NCBI RefSeq assembly: GCF_030700245.1
Contig: NZ_JAUYZI010000013.1
Location: 1 to 64,000, forward strand
DNA: 64,000 nucleotides
Direction of reading: 5' to 3'
DNA from: Methylobacterium amylolyticum
GTDB taxonomy: Bacteria; Pseudomonadota; Alphaproteobacteria; Rhizobiales; Beijerinckiaceae
Positions 37,941 through 47,400 of this stretch are shown piece by piece (the first letter of the stretch is position 1; each line of letters begins with the position of its first letter). Both the position numbers and the translations under genes were made by a program. The notes under the pieces were generated by a model. That model was not told where the DNA came from, made no database searches, and saw nothing but the letters and a program-made list of their open reading frames with translations.

Positions 37941-38651
37941 TCAGGCGGCGAGCCGGGCCGAATCGCCCCCCGTGCAGGCGGCGACGCAGGCTGCCGCCAG
38001 GGCCTCGGTCGCGTCGAGCAGCCGGCCGCGCAGGGGTTCCTCCACGTCCGCCAGCGCCACGGGGATCTCGGTGCAGGCCATCACCACGGATCGGCAGCCG
38101 GCCTCGACCAGCGCCTCCGCCTGCCTGCTCAGGATCGCGCGCGCCGCTGCGACACGCCCCGCCTTCACCAGCCGGATCGCCCCCATGACCTCGGCCTGCC
38201 CGGCCTCGTCCGGGGCACGGCAGGCGTAGCCGCGCGGAGCCAGCCGGGTCGGGTAGAGGCCGGTGGCCAGGGTCCCGTCGGTGGCGAGCAGGCCGACCCG
38301 GCCCCCCACCGCCCCGCTTGCCGCCAGCGCGTCGGCCACCGCCGCCACGATGTGCAGGATCGGCAGCTCTGTCTCCGCCTGGAGCGCCGCGTGCCAGTGG
38401 TGGGCGGTGTTGCAGGGGATGGCGACCCGGGTCGCACCGGCCGCTTCCAGTCGGCGCAGGGCGTCGCGCAGCGCCGGGAGCGGGTCGGCGCCGCCGCCGA
38501 GGATCGCGGCGGTACGGTCGGGGATGTCGGCGGCCGAGCAGGCGACGATGCGGATGTGGTCCTGGTCGCGGGCGGCGGGCGTGGCGCGCACGATCTTGCC
38601 CATGAAGTCCACCGTCGCCATCGGCCCCATCCCGCCGAGTATACCGAGCAT
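37941..38651 (-). CDS. Aspartate/glutamate racemase-family protein
   Basis: A 236-residue PLP-independent racemase. The family start is MLGILGGMGPMATVDFMGKI. The two catalytic Cys are in AIPCNTAHHWH and SVVMACTEIPVAL. The substrate (aspartate, glutamate or hydantoin) is not certain. Start ATG 38651. The gene is downstream of and in line with a LysR regulator, 59 bases away, so the regulator may control it. Confidence 0.88.
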   Translation of the reverse strand: MLGILGGMGPMATVDFMGKIVRATPAARDQDHIRIVACSAADIPDRTAAILGGGADPLPALRDALRRLEAAGATRVAIPCNTAHHWHAALQAETELPILHIVAAVADALAASGAVGGRVGLLATDGTLATGLYPTRLAPRGYACRAPDEAGQAEVMGAIRLVKAGRVAAARAILSRQAEALVEAGCRSVVMACTEIPVALADVEEPLRGRLLDATEALAAACVAACTGGDSARLAA

Positions 38652-38710
38652 CGCCGCCTCCCGATCCGCGGCGACGATGCGCGGCCCCGGGCGCCCGGTC
38701 CAATGCCGAG

Positions 38711-39598
38711 TCAGTCCACCCCAGTCCGATCCCGCATGACCTCGGTCGTACCGGCGGCCTCCCAGACCGCCGAGACGGCGCCGCGGCGATGGCCCGCGTT
38801 GCGGTAGAGGCGCACCTCCAGGGCGGTCTCCGGGCCGGTCGCCACGAGCCGGCCCTCCGCGAGGTCGCGGAGGGCGAGGCTCCGGGGCAGCCACGCGACG
38901 CCGTGGCCTTCGAGCGCCATCACCTTCAGCGCCTCGGCCATCGCGTTCTCGTTGGTGTGGGCGTGCGCGCCGGCCGCCAGGCCGGCCTGCGCCTCGGCGA
39001 AGGCCGCGACCCGTCCGAGGAACGAGTCCTTCGCGTAGCCGAGCATCGGCAGGTCCCCCGCCGCCCCCGCGGCGCGGACGAGGACGAGGCTGTCCGACCC
39101 CACCACCCGGTGCGGGAACAGGGCCGGGTCGAGGGGGATCGGCACGCACGGGTGGTGGAAGGTCAGCAGGAAGTCGTAGCCGCCCTCGGCCAAGGCCTGT
39201 AGGCAGGCGTGGAAGTCGTCCGGCAGGAGGCGGCTGCCGAGGGGGCCGGTCCGCGCTTCGATCTGCCGGAACCAGCGCGGGAAGACCGTCAGGGCAAGCG
39301 TGTGGAGGGCCGCCATCGACACGACCTGCGCGCTCGGCCGGGCGCCGGCCTGGAGGGCGGCGCGGCTGGCGTGCAGCATCCGCACGGCTTCCTCGGCGGT
39401 CTCGCGGAAGGCGCGGCCCTCCGCCGTCAGCGTCGTCGGGTAGGTGCTGCGGTCGACGAGCGCGACGCCGAGCCACGCCTCGAGCGCGCGGATGCGGCGG
39501 CTGAAGGCCGATTGCGTGACGTGCCGCGCCTCGGCGGAGCGCGAGAAGCTGCCCGTCCGCGCGAGGCTGGCGAAGTCCTCAAGCCATTTCAGTTCCAT
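38711..39598 (-). CDS. LysR-family transcriptional regulator
   Basis: A 295-residue regulator. An N-terminal winged HTH (MELKWLEDFASLARTGSFSRSAEARHVTQSAFSRRIRALEAWLG) is followed by a linker helix and a periplasmic-binding-like effector domain (about 90-290, SMAALHTLALTVFPRWFRQIE...). LysR proteins usually control a neighbouring gene; here the racemase lies just downstream on the same strand. The start ATG 39598 lies shortly after the rplS terminator. Confidence 0.93.
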   Translation of the reverse strand: MELKWLEDFASLARTGSFSRSAEARHVTQSAFSRRIRALEAWLGVALVDRSTYPTTLTAEGRAFRETAEEAVRMLHASRAALQAGARPSAQVVSMAALHTLALTVFPRWFRQIEARTGPLGSRLLPDDFHACLQALAEGGYDFLLTFHHPCVPIPLDPALFPHRVVGSDSLVLVRAAGAAGDLPMLGYAKDSFLGRVAAFAEAQAGLAAGAHAHTNENAMAEALKVMALEGHGVAWLPRSLALRDLAEGRLVATGPETALEVRLYRNAGHRRGAVSAVWEAAGTTEVMRDRTGVD

Positions 39599-39613
39599 GG
39601 GTGCGGTGATCGC

Positions 39614-39648
39614 AAAAAGCCCGTCCCGGTCGATCCGGGACGGGCTTT
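39614..39648 (-). terminator. Rho-independent terminator of rplS
   Basis: Perfect 14-bp stem (39616-39629 with 39635-39648), loop tcgat. On the minus strand the stem is followed by a T run (aaaaa at 39614-39618 on +), so it ends rplS transcription before the LysR gene. Confidence 0.9.
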
Positions 39649-39693
39649 CTTATGACTGGTCCGCCCAGGCTATGAGCGGCGAATACGAAGAGA

Positions 39694-40092
39694 TCACTCG
39701 GCGGCGGCCGGCGCGGGGGCGTCCTTGCCGGCCTTGGTGCGCTCGGTGCGCTCGACGATGCGGGCCGACTTACCGCGGCGGTCGCGCAGGTAGTACAGCT
39801 TGGCCCGGCGGACCTTGCCGCGGCGGGCGACCTTGATCGAGTCGATCATCGGCGAGTGCACGGGGAAGACGCGCTCGACGCCTTCGCCGTAGGAGATCTT
39901 GCGGACGGTGAAGCTCTCGTTGAGGCCGCCGCCGGAACGGGCGATGCAGACGCCCTCGTAGGCCTGAACGCGGGTGCGCTCGCCCTCCTTGACGCGCACG
40001 TTGACGATCACGGTGTCGCCCGGCTCGAAGTCGGGGACGGTCTTGGCGAGACGCGCGACTTCCTCGCGCTCCAACTGCTCGATGATGTTCAT
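39694..40092 (-). CDS. rplS: 50S ribosomal protein L19
   Basis: A 132-residue ribosomal protein at the 30S-50S interface. Typical sequence: [69 protein letters not shown] and a C-terminal Lys/Ala extension ([14 protein letters not shown]) common in alphaproteobacteria. The rimM and trmD genes that often precede rplS are not next to it. Start ATG 40092. Confidence 0.98.
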   Translation of the reverse strand: MNIIEQLEREEVARLAKTVPDFEPGDTVIVNVRVKEGERTRVQAYEGVCIARSGGGLNESFTVRKISYGEGVERVFPVHSPMIDSIKVARRGKVRRAKLYYLRDRRGKSARIVERTERTKAGKDAPAPAAAE

Positions 40093-40214
40093 GGCAATGC
40101 TCCGGCCGTCGCGCCGCGCCGCCCCGGATGGGCCGCGGGCACAGGATTTCGGCGATCCTGTTGTGAGTTGGGCGGCTCCGTACACCACGGTCGCCCGCTT
40201 GTCGATTGCCGAGG

Positions 40215-40652
40215 TCAGTCGCGGTCGGCGGCCGCCTCGATCCGGGCCATGTCGTCGTCCGACAGGCCGAAATGGTGGCCGATCTCGTGGACGAGGACGT
40301 GGGTGACGAGGTCGCCCAGCGTCTCGTCGTACTCGGCCCAGTAGTCGAGCAGCGGGCGGCGGTAGAGCCACACCGCGTTGGGCATCTGCCCGGTGACGAG
40401 GTCCCCGCCCTGCGCGAGCCCGACGCCGCGGAACAGGCCGAGCAGGTCGAACTCGGTCTCGCAGCCCATCTCGGCGAGCGTGTCGGCGTCGGGGAAATCC
40501 TCGACGTGGATCGCCACCCCCGCGCAGAGCCGCCGGAAGTCCTCCGGCAGCGCGGCGAAGGCGGCCTCCGCCAGCGCCTCGATCGCCGCGAGGTCCGGAG
40601 CCCGCGCCGCCGCCAGCCCGCTCACGGCGTCCGCGTCTCCGGCATCACGCAT
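40215..40652 (-). CDS. Zincin-like metallopeptidase family protein
   Basis: A 145-residue protein of the small bacterial metallopeptidase family (DUF1025-type), marked by [19 protein letters not shown] (HExxH plus a third His). The central part reads [15 protein letters not shown] and [16 protein letters not shown]. Activity is not established for this family. Start ATG 40652, which overlaps the end of the pyrimidine 5'-nucleotidase gene by about 31 bases, so the two are co-transcribed. Confidence 0.85.
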   Translation of the reverse strand: MRDAGDADAVSGLAAARAPDLAAIEALAEAAFAALPEDFRRLCAGVAIHVEDFPDADTLAEMGCETEFDLLGLFRGVGLAQGGDLVTGQMPNAVWLYRRPLLDYWAEYDETLGDLVTHVLVHEIGHHFGLSDDDMARIEAAADRD

Positions 40653-41404
40653 CGGTCGAGGAATTCCGCGAGGTCGTCGGTGATGTGGTCGATGTGCGGT
40701 TCCTGCACCGCCTCCTGCTCGAACGCCTCCCGGTAGGGGTCGGCGATCCGCGGCACGACAAGGACGGTGGCCATGCCGAGTTCGTGCGGCACGGTGAGGT
40801 TGCGGGCGATGTCCTCGAACAGCGCCGCGCGGGCGGGCTCGACCCCGTGGACGCGCAGGAACAGCTCGTAGGTCGCGCGCTCGGGCTTCGGGACGAAATC
40901 GGCGGCGGCGATGTCGAACACGTCCTCGAAATGGTCGAGGATGCCGAGCTTGCCCGCGACGTTCTCGGCGTGGCGGCGAGAGCCGTTGGTGAGGATCAGC
41001 TTGCGGCCGGGCAGCCGCTCGATCGCCGCGCCGAGGCTCGCGTCGAGCCGGATCGCCGAGTGGTCGATGTCGTGGGCGAAGTCGAGGAAGTCGTGCGGAT
41101 CGACGCCCTCCTCCACCATCAGCGCCTTCAGGGTGGTGCCGTAGCGGTGGTAGAAATACTTCTGCAGGGCGCGGGCCGAGATCGCGTCGAGGCCGTAGAG
41201 GCGCATCACGTAGAGGGTGATGCGCTCGTCGACCTGTGGCCAGACCCGCGCGTCGCTCGGGTAGAGCGTATTGTCGAGGTCGAACACCCAGGTGTCCACC
41301 TTGGCGAAGCCGCGGGCGGCGGGGGTGGTGAAGTGGTCCCGGCCGCGATCCGGATTCGGGTCGCGATCCGGGTTTGGGCTTGGATCTGGACTGGAGCGGT
41401 ACAC
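40622..41404 (-). CDS. Pyrimidine 5'-nucleotidase (HAD family)
   Basis: A 260-residue HAD hydrolase of the pyrimidine 5'-nucleotidase/SDT1 type. Motif I is [14 protein letters not shown], motif [16 protein letters not shown], and motif III/IV include [10 protein letters not shown] and [10 protein letters not shown]. It removes phosphate from pyrimidine nucleotides. The N-terminal ~35 residues are unusual: a Pro/Asp/Arg tandem repeat ([15 protein letters not shown]) encoded by repeated DNA around 41340-41395. The start is ATG 41404; the true start could be inside the repeat, as the family begins near [11 protein letters not shown]. Confidence 0.88.
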   Translation of the reverse strand: MYRSSPDPSPNPDRDPNPDRGRDHFTTPAARGFAKVDTWVFDLDNTLYPSDARVWPQVDERITLYVMRLYGLDAISARALQKYFYHRYGTTLKALMVEEGVDPHDFLDFAHDIDHSAIRLDASLGAAIERLPGRKLILTNGSRRHAENVAGKLGILDHFEDVFDIAAADFVPKPERATYELFLRVHGVEPARAALFEDIARNLTVPHELGMATVLVVPRIADPYREAFEQEAVQEPHIDHITDDLAEFLDRCVMPETRTP

Positions 41405-41519
41405 CGTACCCTTCTCAGGTTCCGTGGGGGCCGGGCGGCCGAGCCGGCGGGTGTCGCACCCGATCGTGACGACCGGGCGACGACAATGCGCGAGACCCGC
41501 GGCGGTTGCCGCGGCGCGG

Positions 41520-42413
41520 TCAGGCCCGCCGAATCAGCGTGCCAGCGCCGTAATTGGTGAACAGCTCCAGCAGCACCGCGTGGTTGACCTTGCCGTCGAG
41601 GATGACCACCGCCTCGACGCCGCGGTCTATGGCGTACATGCAGGTCTCGATCTTCGGGATCATCCCGCCGGTGATGGTGCCGTCGGCGATCAGCCGCCGG
41701 CAATCCTCCACGGTCAGCTCGGGGATCAGCTTCTTGTCCTTGTCGAGCACGCCGGGCACGTCGGTGAGCAGCAGCAGGCGCTTGGCCCGCACCGCCCCGG
41801 CGATCGCCCCGGAGAAGGTGTCGGCGTTGACGTTGTAGGTCTGCCCGTCCGCCCCGTAGGCCACGGGGGCGAGCACCGGGATCAGCTCGGCCTTCAGCAC
41901 CGCGTCGAGGACGCCGCGCTCGACGTGCTCGGGCTCGCCCACGAGGCCGAGGTCGAGCACCTGCTCCACCTGGCTGTCGGGGTCGCGGTAGGTCTTCAGG
42001 GCGCGCCGCGCGCGGACCATGTTGCCGTCCTTGCCGCACAGGCCGATCGCCCGGCCGCCCTGCCCCGAGATCCAGCCGACGATCTGCTTGTTGATCGAGC
42101 CGGCCAGAACCATCTCGACCACCTCGACGGTGGCGGCGTCGGTGACGCGCAGGCCGCCGCGGAACTCGGACTGGATGCCGAGCCGGTCGAGCATCCGCCC
42201 GATCTGCGGTCCGCCCCCGTGGACGACCAGGGGCTTCAGGCCCGACTGCTCCAGCAGCACCACGTCCTGCGCGAAGGTCTCGGCCGCCGCCGGATCGCCC
42301 ATCGCGTGGCCGCCGTACTTGATGACCACGATCTCCTGGTCGTAGCGCTGCATGTGGGGCAGCGCCTGGGCGAGGATCTCGGCGCGCACGTGCACGTTCG
42401 GCAGTTCGGTCAT
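41520..42413 (-). CDS. argB: Acetylglutamate kinase
   Basis: A 297-residue amino-acid kinase that phosphorylates N-acetylglutamate, the second step of arginine synthesis. Signatures: [72 protein letters not shown] and [15 protein letters not shown]. Its N-terminal helix ([12 protein letters not shown]) fits the arginine-inhibited hexameric type. Start ATG 42413. Arginine made here is the presumed amidino donor for the enzyme at 21.2 kb. Confidence 0.97.
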   Translation of the reverse strand: MTELPNVHVRAEILAQALPHMQRYDQEIVVIKYGGHAMGDPAAAETFAQDVVLLEQSGLKPLVVHGGGPQIGRMLDRLGIQSEFRGGLRVTDAATVEVVEMVLAGSINKQIVGWISGQGGRAIGLCGKDGNMVRARRALKTYRDPDSQVEQVLDLGLVGEPEHVERGVLDAVLKAELIPVLAPVAYGADGQTYNVNADTFSGAIAGAVRAKRLLLLTDVPGVLDKDKKLIPELTVEDCRRLIADGTITGGMIPKIETCMYAIDRGVEAVVILDGKVNHAVLLELFTNYGAGTLIRRA

Positions 42414-42782
42414 CGTCCTTCGGCTGTCCTCTTCGGCGCGGCCCGGCGACAGGGTGTCGGGTCGTGCGGGCGGCGCGACAAATCGGGATTCCGGCGCGGC
42501 GCCGCGGCGCGACCGGCTCCCCGGCAGATGCGGGACTTCGTGCCCAGCGGGCGGCGCGCTTCTACAGGATGCCGCGTCCCCTGCGAAGCCGTGGCGCGGG
42601 CCCCGCACCCGGTTCGGGCGGATGCGGGCCCGTCCACGGCCGCGCCGTCAAAATTGGGTCGCGATTTCGCGGTGTTGCAGCGATGCGACACGCCCGGCGC
42701 CGCGCGGCGCGGCCCGGGTTGAAACCCATCGGCGCGCGGCTCATGTTGCAACGCAGCAAGCCGCTCGGCGCGACACCGGGAG
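42414..42782. other. Divergent argB-ugd spacer without a gene
   Basis: 369 bases of GC-rich sequence with several self-complementary blocks (for example around 42691-42710). Two copies of tgttgcarcg occur at 42673 and 42744, 71 bases apart, upstream of the UDP-glucose dehydrogenase gene. They could bind a regulator, but this is weak. No coding region or RNA gene is convincing. Confidence 0.35.
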
Positions 42783-44120
42783 ATGCCGATGCGGATCGTG
42801 ATGGTTGGGGCCGGGTATGTCGGTCTCGTCTCGGGGGCGTGCCTCGCGGATTTCGGCCACGCGGTGACCTGCGTCGATCGCGATCCCGACAAGATCGCCG
42901 CCCTCGAAGCCGGCCGCATGCCGATCTACGAGCCGGGGCTCGACGCGCTGGTCGCCGAGAACGTCCGCCAGGGCCGGCTGGCCTTCCGCACCCGCCTGCA
43001 CGAGGCGGTGGCCGAGGCCGACGCGGTGTTCATCGCGGTCGGCACCCCGTCCCGCCGCGGCGACGGCTTCGCCGACCTCAGCTTCGTCTTCGCCGCCGCC
43101 CGCGAGATCGCCGCGGCGCTGACCGGCCACACGGTCGTGATCACCAAGTCGACCGTGCCGGTCGGCACGGGCGACGAGGTCGAGCGGATCATTCGCGAGA
43201 CCGCGCCCGACGCCGACGTCGCGGTGGTGTCGAACCCCGAGTTCCTGCGCGAGGGCGCGGCCATCGCCGACTTCAAGCGCCCCGACCGCATCGTGGTCGG
43301 CACCGAGGATCCCCGCGCCGAGGCCGTGCTGCGGGAGATCTACCGGCCGCTCTACCTCAACGCCGCGCCGATCCTTGTGACAGGCCGGCGCACGGCCGAG
43401 CTGACCAAGTACGCCGCCAACGCCTTCCTGGCCACCAAGATCACCTTCATCAACGAGATCGCGGACCTGTGCGAGGCGGTGGGGGCCGACGTGCAGCAGG
43501 TGGCCCGCGGCATCGGGCTCGACGGGCGCATCGGCACGAAGTTCCTGCACGCCGGTCCGGGCTACGGCGGCTCGTGCTTCCCCAAGGACACGCTGGCGCT
43601 GGTCAAGACGGCGCAGGACGCGGCCAGCCCGCTGCGGATCGTCGAGACGGTGGTGGCGGTCAACGACAGCCGCAAGCGGGCGATGGCGCGCAAGGTGATC
43701 CGCGCCTGCGGGGGCAACGTGCGCGACAAGACGGTGGCGGTGCTGGGCCTGACGTTCAAGCCGGACACCGACGACATGCGCGAGGCGCCTGCCCTGGCGG
43801 TGATCGCGGGCCTGCAGGACGCCGGCGCGCGGGTGAGGGCCTACGATCCGGAGGGGATGGACCAGGCGCGGGCGCTGCTGCCGGGCGTGGCGTTCACCGG
43901 CGACGCCTACGATTGCGCGGAGGGGGCGGACGCTCTCGTGATCGTGACGGAATGGAACGCGTTCCGGGCGCTGGATCTCGACCGGCTGCGGGCGGCGATG
44001 CGCACGCCCGTCCTCGTCGACCTGCGCAACATCTACGACGCGGCCAGCGCCGAACGCCACGGTTTTACATACCAAGGCATCGGCCGGGTGAAGGATTGCA
44101 CAGCCGGGCAGGCATCTTGA
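42783..44120 (+). CDS. ugd: UDP-glucose 6-dehydrogenase (RkpK-like)
   Basis: A 445-residue NAD-dependent dehydrogenase that makes UDP-glucuronate, a sugar precursor for capsule or exopolysaccharide. The N-terminal NAD motif is VMVGAGYVGLVSGACLADFGH, then VPVGTGDEVERIIRE, EFLREGAAIADFKRPDRIVVG, ELTKYAANAFLATKITFINEIAD, catalytic Cys in GPGYGGSCFPKDTLAL and VLGLTFKPDTDDMREAPAL. It is the first gene of the + strand polysaccharide/PKS group. ATG 42789 (MRIVMVGAG) is a possible alternative start. GDP-mannose dehydrogenase is the main alternative. Confidence 0.93.
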   Translation: MPMRIVMVGAGYVGLVSGACLADFGHAVTCVDRDPDKIAALEAGRMPIYEPGLDALVAENVRQGRLAFRTRLHEAVAEADAVFIAVGTPSRRGDGFADLSFVFAAAREIAAALTGHTVVITKSTVPVGTGDEVERIIRETAPDADVAVVSNPEFLREGAAIADFKRPDRIVVGTEDPRAEAVLREIYRPLYLNAAPILVTGRRTAELTKYAANAFLATKITFINEIADLCEAVGADVQQVARGIGLDGRIGTKFLHAGPGYGGSCFPKDTLALVKTAQDAASPLRIVETVVAVNDSRKRAMARKVIRACGGNVRDKTVAVLGLTFKPDTDDMREAPALAVIAGLQDAGARVRAYDPEGMDQARALLPGVAFTGDAYDCAEGADALVIVTEWNAFRALDLDRLRAAMRTPVLVDLRNIYDAASAERHGFTYQGIGRVKDCTAGQAS

Positions 44121-44480
44121 GCCTGGGCCCGAGCTCGCAGAGCAGGTGAATTATACGGCCAGATCTGCGAACGTGACCGCGAGTCGCGTGCAAGATCAAG
44201 GGCCGAGTCTTCAGGTCGCCGCGATCAGCGGTTGCGCAATTGTGGCTTTGTCATGGTAGCGCGGCCTTTTCGATGGTCGCTTGAGCCGAACTATCTTGGC
44301 GTTAGGCGGACAGGCACTGCCGTTGGCGCTGATGAATACATGTCACAGCCTCCCACAATCTCGGCGTGCAGGGATGATGCGGGCCGGGACCGGGTTGGAC
44401 ACCGCAATGGTGCCATACTAAGGGGGTGAGACGATACGGTATCCGTCCGGCGCAAGCCGGGGCGACTCCCGTTAACGAGC
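44121..44480. other. AT-richer leader of the polyketide synthase gene
   Basis: 360 bases with clearly lower GC than the flanking genes. It should hold the PKS promoter, with a small palindrome (gatac-g-gtatc at 44433-44443) 38 bases before the PKS start. No coding region is convincing. The base composition suggests a regulatory stretch or recent arrival. Confidence 0.45.
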
Positions 44481-47400
44481 GTGTGCGAACCGAACGTGAC
44501 ACAACGTACAGACATCGCGATCGTCGGTCGTGCGTGCCGACTCCCCGGGGCGCCGAGCGTCGACGGGCTGTGGCAACTCCTCTCCGAGGGACGTTGCGCC
44601 GTGAGCCGCGTGCCGGGCGATCGGTTCTCGCTCGAACGGTTCTCCCACCCGCGCGCCCATGAGCGCGGCAAGAGCTACACCTTCGCCGCGGGCGTCCTCG
44701 ACGACGTCTGGGCGTTCGACCCGGCGGTGTTCGGCATCTCGCCGCGCGAGGCCGAGCAGATGGATCCGCAGCAGCGGCTCCTGCTCGAGCTGACCTGGGA
44801 GGCGCTGGAGGACGCGGGCCTGCGCCCGTCGAACGTGGCCGGCAATCACATCGGCGTGTTCGTCGGCGCCTCGTCGCTGGATTACGGCAACCTGCGCATC
44901 CTCGATGCGCCGTCGGGCGATGCCTACACGGCGACCGGCAACACGCTCTCGATCCTCTCGAACCGCATCTCCTACATCTACGACCTCAAGGGTCCGAGCT
45001 TCACGGTCGACACCGCTTGCTCGTCCTCGCTGGTCGCCTTCGACAACGCCGTGCAGGCGATTCGCTCGGGCCGCGTCGACACCGCGGTGGTGGCCGGCGT
45101 CAACGTGCTCGCGAGCCCGTTCAACTTCATCTGCTTCTCCGCCGCGCAGATGCTGTCGCGCACCGGCCTGTGCCAGGCGTTCTCGGCGAACGCGGACGGC
45201 TACGTCCGCTCCGAGGGCGGCGTCGTTCTGGTGCTGCAATCGGCCGAGGCCGCGCGCCGCGCCGGCTCGACCGTGCGCGCCGTGGTCGCCGCCTCCGGCG
45301 TCAACTCGGACGGGCGCACCACCGGCATCTCCCTGCCCTCCGGCTACGCCCAGGCCGCCCTGCTGGAGAAGGTCTACCGCGAGGCCGAGATCTCCGTCGA
45401 CGACCTCGCCTTCATGGAGGCGCACGGCACCGGCACGCCGGTCGGCGACCCGATCGAGGCCTCGGCCATCGGCACGAAGCTCGGCAAGGGCCGCAAGGCG
45501 CCGCTGCCGATCGGCTCGATCAAGACCAATATCGGCCACACCGAGCCGGTCTCCGGCCTCGCCGGCCTGATGAAGGCGACGCTGGCCCTGGAGCACGACC
45601 TCGTGCCGCCCTCGCTCCACGCGGCCGAGCTCAACCCCGACATCCCGTTCGGCGAGCTGAACCTTGACGTCGTCCGCGAGGGCCGCCCGATCGCGCGGGG
45701 CGCGCGCCAGCGCTTCGCCGGCGTCAACTCGTTCGGCTTCGGCGGCACCAACGCCCACGTCGTCGTCACCGACCCGGATCTCGCCCCGGCGGCCGCGAAG
45801 GCCGACGGCGCGCCCGCGCAGGTGCTGCTGCTCTCGGCCCAGACCCGGGCCGCCCTCAACGAGCTGGCCCTCGACTACGCCGAGCGCTTCGAGGGCAAGC
45901 CCGCCGAGGTCGGCGCCGTCGCCGCGGCGGTCGCGCATCGCCGCGAGCGCATGCCGGCCCGCCTCGCGATCGCACTCGACGGCAAGGCCGACGTGGCCGC
46001 GACGCTGCGGGCCGTCGGCGAAGGCGAGGACGCGCAGGACGCCTTCACCGGCACGGCGGTCGACCGCGCCGCCGAGGTGGCCTTCGTCTATTCCGGCAAC
46101 GGCAGCCAGTGGGCCGGCATGGGCCGCGAGGCCTACGAGGAGAACGCGATCTTCCGCGCGGCCTTCGACCGGATCGACGCGCTGTTCCGCCCGCTCTCCG
46201 GCTGGTCGCTGAAAGACGCGCTCTACGCCGAGGACCTCGACGAGCGGCTCGCGCTCACCAGCGTCTCGCAGCCGCTGATCTTCGCGATCGAGAGCGCCTC
46301 GACGGCGGCGCTGCGCGCCCGGGGCCTCGCGCCGGCCTACGTGCTGGGCCACAGCGTCGGCGAGATCGCCGCCGCCGAGGCCGCCGGCATCCTCAGCCTC
46401 GAGGACGCGGTCAAGGTCATCTACTACCGCAGCCACCACCAGGAGACGACCCACGGCCAGGGCACCATGGCGGTGCTGCTGATGCCGGCCGACGAGGTCG
46501 GCGCCTTCCTGAAGGACTTCCCGACCCTCGACGTCGCCGCGATCAACAGCCCGAAGGCGGTCACCGTCGCCGGGCCGGTGGAGGATGTCGACGCGGCGCT
46601 CAAGGCCCTGTCGCGCCGCCGCCGCCGCGGCCGCAAGCTCGACCTCGCCTACGCCTTCCACGGGCGGCTGATGGACCCGACCGAGAAGCCGCTGCTGCGC
46701 GATCTCGCCGGCCTGAAGCCGCGGGGCGGCACCACGAAGATGGTCTCTACCGTGACCGGCAAGGCGCTGGACGGCGCCGCCTTCGGCCCGACCTACTGGT
46801 GGCGCAACATCCGCGAGCCGGTCCGCTTCTGCGACGCCGTGCAGGAGGCGACCCGCCAGGGCGCCCGGGTGTTCGTCGAGGTCGGCCCGCGCGCGACCCT
46901 GATGTCCCACGTCGGCGACGCGGTGGAGCCGCTCGGCATCGAGACCGCCACCGTCGGCGTCATGCACCGCAAGGCCTCGGGCGGCGACCCGATCGCCAAG
47001 GCCGTGAGCGCGGCCCTGGTGCAGGGCGCGGCGGTCGACGAGGCGCTGCTGTTCGGAGCCGCCCCGCGCGGCGACGTGCGCCTGCCGAGCTACCCCTGGC
47101 AGCGCCGGGCCTTCAAGCTCGCCGACACCACCGAGAGCATCGGCGCCACCAGCCCCCGCCCCTACCACCCGCTGATCGGCTCGCGCCAGGAGGCGGACGG
47201 CCTCGACTGGCACGGCTACGTCGACGCGGACACGGTGCCCGAGCTCGACGACCACCGCGTCGACGGGCAGGTGATCATGCCCGGCGCCGGCTTCGTCGAG
47301 ATGGTGCTGTCGGCCGCCCGCGCCGCGCTGGACGACGACCACGTCGTGCTGTCCGAGTTCGAGATCCTCTCGCCGATGGTGTTCGCCGAGGACGCCCTGC

